Positions 63,140 through 64,000 of a stretch of DNA of 64,000 nt are shown here, in pieces. Under the pieces are notes generated by a model, which did no database searches, was not told where the DNA came from, and worked only from the letters and a program-made list of their open reading frames with translations. Numbering within the stretch: the stretch's first letter is position 1; every line of letters starts with the position of its first letter. Source of the DNA: Diphasiastrum complanatum (lineage: Eukaryota > Streptophyta > Lycopodiopsida > Lycopodiales > Lycopodiaceae); the NCBI GenBank assembly GCA_029204225.1, contig CM055108.1:14425744-14489743 (forward strand). The letters are read 5' to 3'. Position numbers and translations under genes: made by a program.

Positions 63140-63904
63140 GACTAACGAAGACTGAGAGCCGAGTATGAGAGCCGATAAATGCTAGTTAGCAATGACAAGC
63201 CAGAACTGTGTAAGCCTCATGGTGAATCCCGAAAGATGGAATGACCTTGTAGGAACTAGTCTAGGCTAAAGTAATAAATGCAAGTAGACCTCTCTTAAAG
63301 AAAGTAGAGTGAGCCACCTTTTGATGGTGACCTCTAGTGAAGAGCATTATTCCACTTGTAATTTGTGAAATTTGGGAATTCCACTAAGATGCCACCTAAG
63401 GAGTTCTCTTACTTATTTAAGAGACTCCCTCTTTGTGAAGAGGAGCTTTTGTAAGTTTATCAACTCCATGCTAAAATGAGAAGATCTTCCATGAGTTTTG
63501 ATGAAATCTTGAGCTCCTTGATCATTCTTGTTTCTTGAGTGATGCATTAATGATCTTGCCCTTCCATTCTCTTTGTGTGTGGTTGTGGACTTTAGAGTGG
63601 ATTAGTCTTCTCGCTTTCCTAGTTGTGGATTCGTTTTCATTTCTTGTATGTGGATTAATGTAGGAACCAGCATTCAAGTAAACTAAATAGGCTAGAAATG
63701 TGGTATAAATCTTGCGTATCCTCTAACATTCTAGTTCTTGATGTTTTTGGGATGTCCAAGAATCAAAAGATTGGCTGGTTTCTTGATTCTTGGACTTCTA
63801 AAATGCTGTAGATTAGTTCTTGTTTCAGCTTTGTGGATTAATCCAAGTGTAGCTCAGTTTTAATAACGTGTAGGATCTGATTCAGTTCATTTTTAGAGTA
63901 GGTG
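63140..63904. other. Sequence between the direct repeats, LTR-like
   Basis: No coding frame. A TTACTTATTTAAGAGACTCC stretch near 63410 looks like a TATA region, so this could be an LTR body or the interior of a very short element. The window ends before it can be decided. Confidence 0.4.
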
Positions 63905-64000
63905 TTGGCTGATTCTAACGAATCCCCAAGATACTCGGACAGAGCAACTCAAGAGCACCTCTCACCTTAGACCGAGGAGGTCTCTAAGAAGATGAGACTA
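63905..64000 (+). repeat. Direct repeat, right copy, cut by window end
   Basis: Second copy of the repeat at 63049-63139. Confidence 0.85.

Larger units (their letters stand above)
55862..63144 (+). pseudogene. Old open frame split by a copia element and a solo LTR, unrecognised
   Basis: Outside the insertions, three pieces read as protein. Piece 55862-55957 is acidic, Tyr/Asp/Asn-rich (QYEEHNDSNSDQYEQYDSYG). Piece 62114-62206 is in a frame shifted by one base (YQSNQSNIDGGFYSSDNDDG). From 62859, a frame continues through RQSKHHRNSQDGEHALRYMS to TAA at 63143-63145. The last two pieces are in register once the solo LTR and one target copy are ignored, which argues that coding sequence was interrupted. 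I do not know the family. Asn/Asp/Ser richness suggests a low-complexity region of a transposon or host protein. The part after ~63049 overlaps a repeat that occurs again at 63905, so its end may be repeat-derived. Confidence 0.4.

Overview
The window looks like nuclear DNA of a seed or vascular plant with a large, transposon-filled genome. It is AT-rich, it carries several families of Ty1/copia and Ty3/gypsy elements primed by initiator-Met tRNA (TGGTATCAGAGCC), CACTA transposon remains and long CT/GA microsatellites. The only convincing host gene encodes a plant-specific DUF3527 protein. I cannot name the species; the repeat content would fit a gymnosperm, but that is inference.

Layout. 0-2 kb: two CACTA-type transposase remnants on opposite strands, followed by a direct and inverted repeat cluster (2.05-2.9 kb). 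3-8 kb: non-coding DNA with long CT tracts, a 118-bp tandem repeat carrying a GTCGGA-N-TCCGAC palindrome and a ~190-bp degenerate triplication. 8.48-9.2 kb: a two-exon remnant that I read, with moderate confidence, as a tyrosine-recombinase (DUF3504/Crypton-like) domain. 9.7-27 kb: a graveyard of truncated retroelements in both orientations (gypsy pol minus; copia pol plus; second copia gag-pol plus; gypsy RT-RNase H plus; gypsy gag-protease minus; third gypsy gag-protease-RT minus with its leader, primer site and probable LTR). 27-32.5 kb: spacer with a possible decayed host transcription unit (28.1-30.4 kb), a 150-bp foldback element and a compound GC-rich repeat.

32,568-38,048: a complete but old copia element with target duplication CCATT, two LTRs of unequal length and a broken gag-pol. 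38-41.9 kb: AT-rich spacer. 41,907-45,606: the DUF3527 gene, two coding exons, 1,187 residues. 45.6-49.3 kb: spacer. 49,384-49,709: an intron-less, frameshifted fragment of the chloroplast co-chaperonin Cpn20.

50,231-55,151: a non-autonomous LTR element with no gag or pol. It has an initiator-Met primer site, a polypurine tract, repeated small hairpins just behind the primer site and internal tandem duplications. It sits in a local TCGGTCGAGATCCCATCCTC-type repeat. Next comes a hAT-like terminal-inverted-repeat element (55,192-55,857). An old open frame follows that is split by two later insertions: a very young copia element (55,958-62,113; LTRs differ at about 2 of 682 positions; target duplication TTCTG; gag and pol almost intact on the minus strand) and a solo LTR of a related family (62,207-62,853; target duplication ATATT). 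The last kilobase carries a direct repeat 856 bp apart that runs off the window.

There is no shared pathway here. The story is nested insertion and decay of mobile elements around one host gene. The items most worth a second look are the recombinase-like fragment, the non-autonomous LTR element with its hairpin array, and the nearly intact young copia element.
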